Source: 79-D21 sp964521575 (GTDB taxonomy: Bacteria; Synergistota; Synergistia; Synergistales; 79-D21). From it: DNA of 64,000 nt. Where the stretch lies: the NCBI GenBank assembly GCA_964521575.1, contig CAZFSR010000007.1, positions 59,128 to 123,127 on the forward strand. Reading direction: 5' to 3'. The translations under genes were made by a program, and so were the position numbers. Below the pieces are notes generated by a model, which worked only from the letters and a program-made list of their open reading frames with translations, was not told the DNA's origin and did not search any database. This document shows positions 57,242 to 64,000 of the stretch, one piece after another. The first letter of the stretch is position 1, and every line of letters starts with the position of its first letter.

Positions 57242-58346
57242 GCCGTTTCAACACCTTTCCCAGGCTCTGGAGGAAACGGTCGTTTTCTTCGGGTAGGCCA
57301 ACCGTGACCCTCAGGTGCCCGGGGTAGCCAAGGTCGTCTCCGAGCCGGACGATGATCCCTTCCAAAAGAAGGTTTTCGTAGACCGCCTTGGCATCCTGAA
57401 GGTCCATGATGATGAAGTTGGTTTGTGTCGGGTGCACGCGGATTCCCATATCCCGAAGAGCCGAAGATATCCGCTCGCGTTCGCCCAAGGTTTTTTCCTT
57501 GACTTCCTGGATGTAGGCCGTTTCGGAAAGGGCGGCCAAAGCCGCGTTCTGGGCGATGCTGTTCACCTCGAAAACCTTCCGGACCTTGAGATAGGTTTCG
57601 ACGACGGGTTTTGGTGCTATGGCATAGCCGACGCGCAGGGCAGCGAGACCGTAGATTTTTGAAAAGGTTCTCAGCATGACGATATTGCCCAATTGGTCGA
57701 ACAGATCGATGCCGGACGCGTATTTCGGATCCTCGACATATTCGGCATAGGCTTCGTCCAGGATGAGAAGGGTTTCCCGGCCGTTCAGGGAATTGGCCAG
57801 CGCGGTCAGGTCGGTCCGCGTCAAGATGGATCCCGTCGGGTTATTGGGATTGCAGATCACGAGGGCTTTTGTCCTCGGGCCGCAAGCCTCGACCAGACGC
57901 TCGATGCCTGCCTTGCCCTCGTTATCCCCCGCTTGGACTTCAACCCTTTTCGCTCCCGCGGCAGCGGCGGCAAGGCCATAAAGGGGATAGGTCGGCACCG
58001 CGTAAGCCACCTCGTCCCCCTCGTCGATGATCGACTGGAAAAGGGAATAGAGGATCCCCTCCGTACCGCCGCCGACGATCACTTCGGAAGGGGAACGGCC
58101 CCATTTCATGGCAATCGCCCTTTTCAGGCGGTAGGAAGCAGGGTCCGGATAACGGCATGTTTCTCCGGATGCCAGCCGAACGGCTTCGACCACCTTTTCG
58201 GGAAGCGGCCAGGGGTTCTCGTTGGAACAAAGCCTGATTGCGGATTGCAGCCCCAGTTCCCTCTGCACTTCGGAGATGGGCTTGCCGGGTCTGTAGGGCT
58301 CGATACCAGAAAGGGATTTCCTGACGATATGGCTTTTCCAGGACAT
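57228..58346 (-). CDS. hisC: Histidinol-phosphate aminotransferase family (PLP)
   Basis: Class I/II aminotransferase: RLCSNENPWPLPEKV, GGGTEGILYSLF, NPNNPTGSIL, LDEAYAEYVED and the PLP lysine in TFSKIYGLAALRVGY near residue 230. Closest to HisC (372 residues). No other his biosynthesis gene is present; it is flanked by murA and the P-loop/Asp23 gene, so a broader specificity, for example toward aromatic amino acids, is possible. GAGGTGAGAGAAGG precedes the ATG. Confidence 0.85.
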   Translation of the reverse strand: MSWKSHIVRKSLSGIEPYRPGKPISEVQRELGLQSAIRLCSNENPWPLPEKVVEAVRLASGETCRYPDPASYRLKRAIAMKWGRSPSEVIVGGGTEGILYSLFQSIIDEGDEVAYAVPTYPLYGLAAAAAGAKRVEVQAGDNEGKAGIERLVEACGPRTKALVICNPNNPTGSILTRTDLTALANSLNGRETLLILDEAYAEYVEDPKYASGIDLFDQLGNIVMLRTFSKIYGLAALRVGYAIAPKPVVETYLKVRKVFEVNSIAQNAALAALSETAYIQEVKEKTLGERERISSALRDMGIRVHPTQTNFIIMDLQDAKAVYENLLLEGIIVRLGDDLGYPGHLRVTVGLPEENDRFLQSLGKVLKRLAGR

Positions 58347-58371
58347 GGCCTTCTCTCACCTCTCTACGACT

Positions 58372-59658
58372 CTAGAATTTGGGCCCCTCGTTATCTTCGC
58401 AGGGGATGATCTCGGCGTCCCCTCCAAGGCAACGAAGTTTCTCGACCATGTTCTCGTATCCGCGCTGGATGTGCCCCATTTGGTAAATGCAAGTGTATCC
58501 GTTCGCAGCGAGTCCTGCCAGGACGAGAGCGGCGCCGGCCCGCAGGTCGGTTGCCCTGACTTCCGCTCCCGTCAGGTGTTCAACCCCTGTGATAATCGCC
58601 GTGTCTCCCTGCAGCTCAATCTGGCACCCCATGCGCTTGAGCTCGCTGACGTGCAGGAACCTGGATTCGAAAACCCTTTCCTGGATGACGCTTGTTCCCC
58701 TTGCAAGGCAAAGCGCGGCCATGATCTGGGGCTGAAGATCGGTAGGGAAACCGGGATATGGAAGCGTTTTCAGGGAGACCGCCGAGAGAGACCCCCCGGG
58801 CTGGGTCCGGACCGAGTCCCCCTTGATCGAAAGCCTTATCCCGGCTTCTTCGAGTTTGGCCAGGAGGGCTTCCAGGTGTTCGGGTTCCATTCCGTTGACC
58901 GTGACGTCTCCCCCGGTGATCACTCCCGCGAGGATATAGGTGGAAGCTTCTATCCGGTCGGGGATGATCCGGATATCCGTACCGTGGAGTCCCTCGACAC
59001 CCTTGACGCGGATCGTTCCCGTTCCGTCTCCGTCTATCTGGCCGCCCATCCGGATGAGGGTTTCGGCCAGGTTCGAAATCTCGGGTTCCCTCGCCGCGTT
59101 TTCGATCACCGTTTCCCCTTCTGCAAGGACTGCGGCCATCAGCAGGTTCTCCGTCGCTCCCACCGAAGGAAAGTCAAGATAAATTCTCGCCCCCCGGAGT
59201 TTCTTGGCCTCGGCGTGGACGGAGCCGTGTTCCAGGCGGATTTCCGCTCCCATCTTGGAAAGCCCCTTGAGGTGAAGGTCGATGGGACGGCTCCCGATGG
59301 CACATCCGCCGGGAAGTGGCAAAACCGCCCGATGGCAGCGGGCGAGCAAGGGGCCCAGTACGAGGGAAGAGGCCCGCATCTTCCTGACGAGAGCGGGTGG
59401 TGTCGCCCAATCCAGTTCATCGGGCGTTGCGATGCTCATTTTCCCGTCGGCGAATCGGACCTCTGCTCCGAGGTTCCTCAAGAGGTCGGACATCGTCTGG
59501 ATGTCATGGAGATCTGGGACGCGGCTCAATTCTAGCGTCCCGTTTTTCATGAGCAGCGCGCTCGCCATGACGGGGAGAGCTGCGTTCTTCGCTCCCTGGG
59601 CCGTTATGTTTCCCTTCAGGGGCCGATCTCCCCTCAAAACCAACTTATGGTTCAACAC
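58372..59658 (-). CDS. murA: UDP-N-acetylglucosamine 1-carboxyvinyltransferase
   Basis: First committed step of peptidoglycan synthesis. LKGNITAQGAKNAALPVMAS, catalytic Cys119 in GGCAIGSRPIDLHLKG, DFPSVGATENLLMAA and YPGFPTDLQPQ. Cys at the active site predicts fosfomycin sensitivity of this enzyme. Start GTG 59658 follows GAGGAG by 6 bases. 428 residues. It sits downstream of wecB, which also handles UDP-GlcNAc. Confidence 0.96.
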   Translation of the reverse strand: MLNHKLVLRGDRPLKGNITAQGAKNAALPVMASALLMKNGTLELSRVPDLHDIQTMSDLLRNLGAEVRFADGKMSIATPDELDWATPPALVRKMRASSLVLGPLLARCHRAVLPLPGGCAIGSRPIDLHLKGLSKMGAEIRLEHGSVHAEAKKLRGARIYLDFPSVGATENLLMAAVLAEGETVIENAAREPEISNLAETLIRMGGQIDGDGTGTIRVKGVEGLHGTDIRIIPDRIEASTYILAGVITGGDVTVNGMEPEHLEALLAKLEEAGIRLSIKGDSVRTQPGGSLSAVSLKTLPYPGFPTDLQPQIMAALCLARGTSVIQERVFESRFLHVSELKRMGCQIELQGDTAIITGVEHLTGAEVRATDLRAGAALVLAGLAANGYTCIYQMGHIQRGYENMVEKLRCLGGDAEIIPCEDNEGPKF

Positions 59659-59698
59659 CTTTCACTCCTCTCGCGGGACGAGGTCCCGCAATGCTCGA

Positions 59699-60832
59699 TC
59701 AATCCCTAAGTCCAAGGAATCTCTCGATTTCCTGGGCGATTCTGTCCGAAGCGTGCCCATCTCCGAAGGGGTTGGTACACTTGGAGAGAAGCGCCCTTGT
59801 AGCCTCTCCATTTTTCAGGAGAGGGATTGCGGCATCCAGGATCTTTTTTTCGTCGGTGCCGACCAGCAAAGCCGAGCCTGACTCGACCGCTTCCGGCCTT
59901 TCCGTTACCTCGCGAAGGACGAGGACCGGTTTCCGCAGCGCAGAGGCTTCCTCCTGCACTCCTCCGCTATCACTCAGGATCAGGCGACTACGGTTCATCG
60001 CCCAAACAAAATCCGGGTAATCCAGAGGGTCGCACAAAACCACCCGCTCCCGGTTCCGGAAATAATCCTCGATGATCTCCCGGACGGCGGGATTCTTGTG
60101 CATGGGAACCAATATCCAGAGATTCGGGAAAGAGTTTCTCAGTCTTTCCACAGCTTGGCAAATCCGTTTGAGCGGATCTCCCCAGGACTCCCGGCGATGG
60201 GCCGTCAAAAGGACCATTTCCGCCTCTTCGGGAATGGAGCGGAGGGCGCCCAGGGAAGGATTTTTTCGGTTATCACGGGTCCAGAGTAAAGCATCGATCA
60301 CGGTGTTCCCGGTGACCGAGATCCTACCGGGCGGAACCCCCTCGACCTCCAGGTTTTTCTTCGCTCCTTCCGTAGGAGCGAACCAGAGTGAGGCGATGCG
60401 GTCCGTCAAAAGGCGGTTCATTTCTTCTGGAAAAGGCAGGTAAATGTTGCGGCTGCGAAGGCCGGCTTCCACGTGCCCGACAGGTATTTTCCGATAAAAG
60501 GCCGCGAGCGAAGCGGCAAAGGTTGTTGTCGTGTCTCCGTGAACCAGGACCATGTCTGGACACCTGTCGTCCAGCGCTTGCCCGACACCTTCGAGAACCG
60601 CCGCCGTCAGGTAATCCAGGGTTTGCCTTTCCTTCATGACGTTCAGGTCGACATCGGCCCTGAGATCGAAATGATCGAGTGCCTGGTGCAGCATTTGCGT
60701 GTGCTGGCCCGTGGCCAGGAGAAAAGTTTCAAGCCTGGAGGATTTCTCCAGGCACAACGCAACCGGCGCCATCTTGATGGCTTCCGGCCTTGTTCCAACA
60801 ACAACACAGATTTTTTTTCGTTGAGGTTCCAT
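59699..60832 (-). CDS. wecB: UDP-N-acetylglucosamine 2-epimerase
   Basis: Non-hydrolysing epimerase giving UDP-ManNAc: VVGTRPEAIKMAPV, VHGDTTTTFAASLAAFYRKIPVGHVEAGLRS, PEEMNRLLTDRIA, HRRESWGDPL and LSDSGGVQEEASALRKPVLVLREVTERPE. 377 residues. UDP-ManNAc feeds envelope glycopolymers, consistent with the upstream TagO/WecA gene and the LCP protein at 11812. AAGGAGA precedes the ATG. Confidence 0.95.
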   Translation of the reverse strand: MEPQRKKICVVVGTRPEAIKMAPVALCLEKSSRLETFLLATGQHTQMLHQALDHFDLRADVDLNVMKERQTLDYLTAAVLEGVGQALDDRCPDMVLVHGDTTTTFAASLAAFYRKIPVGHVEAGLRSRNIYLPFPEEMNRLLTDRIASLWFAPTEGAKKNLEVEGVPPGRISVTGNTVIDALLWTRDNRKNPSLGALRSIPEEAEMVLLTAHRRESWGDPLKRICQAVERLRNSFPNLWILVPMHKNPAVREIIEDYFRNRERVVLCDPLDYPDFVWAMNRSRLILSDSGGVQEEASALRKPVLVLREVTERPEAVESGSALLVGTDEKKILDAAIPLLKNGEATRALLSKCTNPFGDGHASDRIAQEIERFLGLRD

Positions 60833-60856
60833 CTTTTCGTCTCCTTGTCGCTTTGC

Positions 60857-61747
60857 CTACGGGTGTGTGCCGGAAAAAAAAACGAGAAGTCCGAGTCCGG
60901 CCAGGAGTAGGCCGAGGTGCATTGCCCCCATCATGACAATAATAGCCGGAATCGGAAAGGAACGGTCCAAGAGTCGGTGATGCAGATGTCCCCTGTCTGG
61001 CAAAAAAGGCGACCTCCCTCCCACGAGCCGCCTGCTGACAGCGACGAGCGTGTCGAACACCGGAATTCCGCCGAGAAGGCCCAGGATGAGGAGCATCCTC
61101 AAAGGGGCCAGGTTTGCGACATGCAGGCCGGTTGCCATCTGGGAGGCGCAAAGGAAGCCCAGAAAAGTGCTGCCGCCGTCCCCGAGGAAAGTCCTTGCCC
61201 TGGGCAAGGGGAAATTCCAGAGGAGAACGCCGGAACAAAGGCCTGCCAAAGGCAACCACGGAGAAAGGCCCCCGAAGACCGACAGGATCGCTGCAGTGAG
61301 AATCGCGAGAGAGAGGCATAGCCCATCCATTCCGTCAATGAGGTTGAAGGCGTTGGTGCACCCTGCAATCCAGAAAAGCAGGATCGTCTTTGTCAATAGA
61401 GGCACGTGCAGGGGAAGGACGACAATCAGGGCCGAAACGAGATGGATGCCCAACCGGATGAAAGGGGAGGTTGGTTTCATGTCGTCAACGTATCCCACGA
61501 GGAACACCAGCGTGCTTCCGATGGCAATCGTCCGGATCCCGGAAACAGACCAACCGAAAAGGAGCACCCAGAGAAGATATCCGAGCCAAAGGGTGATGCC
61601 GGCACCGCGTGGAACGACTCCGCTGTGGATTTTCCGGGCGCCAGGCGTATCCAGTACACGAAAGCGGCGAGCCAGGGAAATCGAGAGCGGCGTCACTAGG
61701 GCGCCCCAGGCTAACATAGCCAGGAACTGCAAGGCCAGTCGATCCAT
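60857..61747 (-). CDS. Undecaprenyl-phosphate GlcNAc-1-phosphate transferase (TagO/WecA/MraY family)
   Basis: Polytopic membrane enzyme with about nine hydrophobic segments. Family motifs: RKIHSGVVPRGAGITLW, GYVDDMK, NAFNLIDGMDGL, FLGDGGSTFLGF and DRGHLHHRLLD. The HLHHRL motif is the sugar-recognition loop of the WecA/TagO branch rather than MraY. Starts a polymer on the C55 carrier. 296 residues. It lies 24 bases ahead of wecB. Confidence 0.9.
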   Translation of the reverse strand: MDRLALQFLAMLAWGALVTPLSISLARRFRVLDTPGARKIHSGVVPRGAGITLWLGYLLWVLLFGWSVSGIRTIAIGSTLVFLVGYVDDMKPTSPFIRLGIHLVSALIVVLPLHVPLLTKTILLFWIAGCTNAFNLIDGMDGLCLSLAILTAAILSVFGGLSPWLPLAGLCSGVLLWNFPLPRARTFLGDGGSTFLGFLCASQMATGLHVANLAPLRMLLILGLLGGIPVFDTLVAVSRRLVGGRSPFLPDRGHLHHRLLDRSFPIPAIIVMMGAMHLGLLLAGLGLLVFFSGTHP

Positions 61748-61788
61748 TCTAGTTTCCCCCCCTTCCTCCAGGAACGGGGTTTCGAAGC

Positions 61789-62886
61789 TTATTTCGTGCC
61801 GAAGAGACGGTCACCCGCGTCTCCCAGGCCCGGCACGATATAGCCGTGGTCATTGAGGTGGCTGTCGAGCGCGGCTGTGAAGATGGGGACTTCAGGGTGG
61901 TTCCGGTGAACGAGGGCGACCCCTTCAGGGGCTGAAATCAGGCAGACCAGGGTGATTTTCTTTCCGCCCCTCTTCTTGATCAGGTCGATGGCGGCAGCGG
62001 AAGAGCCGCCGGTCGCAAGCATCGGGTCGAGGATAAAGATGTCCCTTTCCGCGATATCCCCGGGCAGCTTGCAATAATACTCCACGGGTAAAAGGGTTTC
62101 CGGGTTCCTGTAAAGGCCGATATGCCCGACCTTGGCGTTCGGGACGAGCCTGAGGATTCCCTCGACCATGCCAAGGCCGGCGCGCAGGATGGGAACGATC
62201 GCGAGTTTTTTCCCCGAAAGGGTCAGGACCTTGGTCCGGCTAATCGGGGTCTCGACCTCCGTCTCTTCCAGGGAAAGGGTGCGCGTGATCTCGTAGACCA
62301 TCAGCCCCGCGATTTCCTGGACCAGCTCCCGGAATTCCTTCACCGACGTGTTCTTGTCGCGGATGATGCCCACCTTGTGCTGGATCAGCGGATGATCAAG
62401 AATGATCAGTGGGTTGCCGTTGGGGCGAGCCGGGAACGCGGTCATCTGGGATTCGTAGGACTCGATCTTCTTGAAGCGGGCGACATGCCTTCCGCCCTCG
62501 AACGGGGTTTCGAGCCAGACTTTGACGATTTCCCTTGCCGAATCCTCGCCGAGTATCCTTCCACCCATGATGAGGACATTGGAGTTGTTGTGAAGGCGGC
62601 TCAAGCGGGCTGTAGCCGCGTCGTTGCAGAGGGCTCCGTAAACGCCGGGGATCTTGTTCGCGGCAATCGACATACCGATTCCGGACCCGCAAATGAGGAT
62701 GCCTCTTTCCGACTGCCCGGAAGCGACGCTTTCCCCGACCTTGAAACCGTAATCCGGGTAATCGACGCTCAGTTCCGCGGAATGGGTTCCGAAATCGTGG
62801 ACCTCGCAACCCAATTCCTGAAGGAATCCCTTTATCTTCTCCTTGAGAGCGAAACCGGCATGGTCAGAGCCAATGGCAACACGCAT
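61789..62886 (-). CDS. RpiB-Upp fusion: ribose-5-phosphate isomerase B + uracil phosphoribosyltransferase
   Basis: Residues 1 to about 150 are a complete RpiB: IGSDHAGFALKEKI, DYPDYG, ICGSGIGMSIAANKIPGVYGALC with the catalytic Cys, and HNNSNVLIMGGRI. Residues about 157-365 are a complete Upp: HPLIQHKVGIIRDKNTSVKEFRELV, VPILRAGLGMVEGI, LDPMLATGGSSAAAIDLIKKRG (PRPP loop) and the C-terminal GDAGDRLFGT. The two activities lie on either side of ribose 5-phosphate/PRPP in uracil salvage. No stop or frameshift between them. AAGGAGG precedes the ATG. Confidence 0.93.
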   Translation of the reverse strand: MRVAIGSDHAGFALKEKIKGFLQELGCEVHDFGTHSAELSVDYPDYGFKVGESVASGQSERGILICGSGIGMSIAANKIPGVYGALCNDAATARLSRLHNNSNVLIMGGRILGEDSAREIVKVWLETPFEGGRHVARFKKIESYESQMTAFPARPNGNPLIILDHPLIQHKVGIIRDKNTSVKEFRELVQEIAGLMVYEITRTLSLEETEVETPISRTKVLTLSGKKLAIVPILRAGLGMVEGILRLVPNAKVGHIGLYRNPETLLPVEYYCKLPGDIAERDIFILDPMLATGGSSAAAIDLIKKRGGKKITLVCLISAPEGVALVHRNHPEVPIFTAALDSHLNDHGYIVPGLGDAGDRLFGTK

Positions 62887-62995
62887 GATGTAAGAACCTC
62901 CTTGAGTGTCCTCTTCAACGTCTGCTAATCATAACATTGTCCAGTCTTCCGACCTCCCGGGAACAGTGGTCGAATCCCCTCGCTGCAGCCTCCGG

Positions 62996-63943
62996 TCAAT
63001 CGTTAGTGTCCGTCAGGATGGTCCCGAGGATTCGTTCCGCGACGTCGTAAGGGTTGGTTTTACGGCAGGAAAGAGACTCGAAGAGTTCCGGGGATTTTTC
63101 CTTCTCCCACGCAAGTTCCACCAGGCTCGCGATCTCCCGTCGAAGAATTTCCTCGACTTCCATCCCGAGCCGCTGCCACTTTCGCCTTCTGCCTTCCTCG
63201 CTCACCTTGAGGAAATCCGCGTGGCGGACCATCTCCCGGACCACCTCTTCGACTCCATCCCCACGCTCGGCAACGGTCTTGAGGACGGGAGGACGCCACG
63301 GGCGCATGCCAAGAAGGTCCAGCATCATGTTGACTTCGGTGGACACCCGTTCTGCCCCGTCCCGGTCAGCCTTGTTCACGATGAAAACATCGGCGATTTC
63401 CATGATCCCGGCCTTCATGATCTGGATATCGTCGCCCATTCCCGGGACAAGGATCAGGCCGACGGTGTCGGCGATCTTGACGATGTCGATTTCCGATTGC
63501 CCCACACCTACCGTTTCGATGATGACGACGTCCTTGCCGCAGGCGTCAAGGATCAGGGCAGCTTCTTGGGTCGAGCGGCTCAGCCCGCCAAGGGAACCCC
63601 GGGTCCCCATGCTCCGGATGAAGACATCCGGATCAACCGCATGCTGCTGCATTCGCAGGCGATCCCCAAGTATCGCCCCGCCGGTGAAGGGGCTCGACGG
63701 GTCGACCGCGATGACCCCTATCGTTTTCCCGAGGCTCTTGAAATGGGCGATGATCTTGTCTGCCAGGGTGCTCTTCCCCGCACCCGGACTTCCGGTGAGC
63801 CCGATGATATGGGCTTTCCCCGAGTGCGGGTAAATTTTCCGCATGATGATTTCGGCCTGGGGAGACTCGCTTTCCACCAGGCTGATCAGCCTGGCGATAG
63901 AGCGGTGATCCCCGTCCAGTGCCCTTGCGATCAGCTTTTCCAC
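62996..63943 (-). CDS. meaB: Methylmalonyl-CoA mutase-associated GTPase MeaB
   Basis: G3E family GTPase that protects and reloads B12-dependent acyl-CoA mutases. Walker A GSPGAGKS at residues 51-58, VIAVDPSSPFTGGAILGDRLRM, IRSMGTRGSLGGLS, ETVGVGQSE and the NKAD motif. 315 residues. GTG start immediately follows the upstream TAA, with AGGGAGAG as ribosome binding site. The upstream gene is probably its mutase partner. Confidence 0.93.
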   Translation of the reverse strand: MEKLIARALDGDHRSIARLISLVESESPQAEIIMRKIYPHSGKAHIIGLTGSPGAGKSTLADKIIAHFKSLGKTIGVIAVDPSSPFTGGAILGDRLRMQQHAVDPDVFIRSMGTRGSLGGLSRSTQEAALILDACGKDVVIIETVGVGQSEIDIVKIADTVGLILVPGMGDDIQIMKAGIMEIADVFIVNKADRDGAERVSTEVNMMLDLLGMRPWRPPVLKTVAERGDGVEEVVREMVRHADFLKVSEEGRRRKWQRLGMEVEEILRREIASLVELAWEKEKSPELFESLSCRKTNPYDVAERILGTILTDTND

Positions 63944-64000
63944 TTAGGCGCTCTCCCTGGCCCACTTTTCCCGGACGGCGGAGAGGAGCCAGTCGATGCA
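63944..64000 (-). CDS. C-terminal end of an upstream gene (partial)
   Basis: Eighteen codons (CIDWLLSAVREKWARESA) run from the right edge to a TAA that abuts meaB. Too short to identify by itself. The position directly before meaB makes the B12-binding part of methylmalonyl-CoA mutase the likeliest identity, by context only. Confidence 0.45.
   Translation of the reverse strand, partial: CIDWLLSAVREKWARESA

Noticed and set aside
58345..59535. A 396-codon open frame opposite murA
   Set aside because: Antisense shadow of a full-length conserved murA; high G+C codon bias opens the complementary frame.
62887..62995. A promoter for rpiB-upp using TATGAT near 62935
   Set aside because: No recognisable -35 at the right distance; the gene may be read from the meaB transcript.
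1..64000. Search for CRISPR arrays, tRNA or rRNA genes, insertion sequences, attachment sites or prophage genes
   Set aside because: No regularly spaced repeats, cloverleaf-like intergenic sequence, transposase or integrase motifs were seen; the window is almost filled with conserved housekeeping and catabolic genes.

Overview
The window is a gene-dense (about 58-60% G+C by eye), almost purely chromosomal bacterial segment with no rRNA, tRNA, CRISPR array, insertion sequence or prophage that I can see. The gene content suggests an anaerobic amino-acid-fermenting bacterium. It carries a complete histidine degradation set, arginine deiminase with ornithine carbamoyltransferase, the arginine-to-spermidine route, a MeaB GTPase of methylmalonyl-CoA metabolism, MEP isoprenoid genes, SpoIID and LytR-CpsA-Psr cell-wall proteins, and a TagO/WecA-type transferase. 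Synergistota fits best and some Clostridia are the alternative; this is inference from content and gene order, not from a marker tree.

Layout. 1-7997 (+): molybdenum cofactor genes (5'-truncated moeA-PBP fusion, moaA, moaC, extended mogA), then rapZ-yvcK-whiA and a glycogen debranching enzyme. 8000-11255 (+): promoter, terminator-like hairpin, gap-pgk-tpiA, and a 48-nt palindromic terminator. 11423-15873 (-): rplU-rpmA-obg-nadD-LCP-rsfS. 15878-22243 (-): xseB-ispA-dxs-tlyA-nadK-recN. rpmB (+) sits alone at 22351. 22585-38353 (-): an AmmeMemoRadiSam pair (amrBA fusion, amrS), hutH, a LivK remnant, hutU, ftcD, hutI, fchA, then mltG, a YqeH-type GTPase, tldD, ftsK and thiN. 38434-45719 (-): nitrilase-family amidase, nadE, yebC, ruvCAB, DUF2905, spoIID, queA. 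nikR (+) stands at 45760. 46255-50844 (-): pyruvoyl arginine decarboxylase, speE, speB, arcA, argF. 50912-64000 (-): partial gene, meaB, rpiB-upp fusion, tagO/wecA, wecB, murA, hisC, P-loop/Asp23 protein, udg, uppS, cdsA, dxr, rseP, ispG.

Genes are packed tightly. Many junctions are 4-base ATGA, GTGA or TTGA overlaps, and TTG starts with strong Shine-Dalgarno sequences are common (LCP, obg, tlyA, hutH, ruvC, rseP, dxr, P-loop/Asp23).

The most striking signal is the promoter of the arginine/polyamine operon at 50817-50844: perfect -35 and -10 hexamers separated by a 16-bp spacer of which 11 bases are an uninterrupted G tract. This is the architecture of a phase-variable promoter, and here it would control whether arginine is turned into agmatine, putrescine and spermidine. 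Other points of interest are a promoter followed at once by an intrinsic-terminator hairpin ahead of gap, an RpiB-Upp fusion, a P-loop/Asp23 fusion, a Memo/LigB-AMMECR1 fusion feeding into the hut cluster, and a decayed LivK fragment directly behind hutH.
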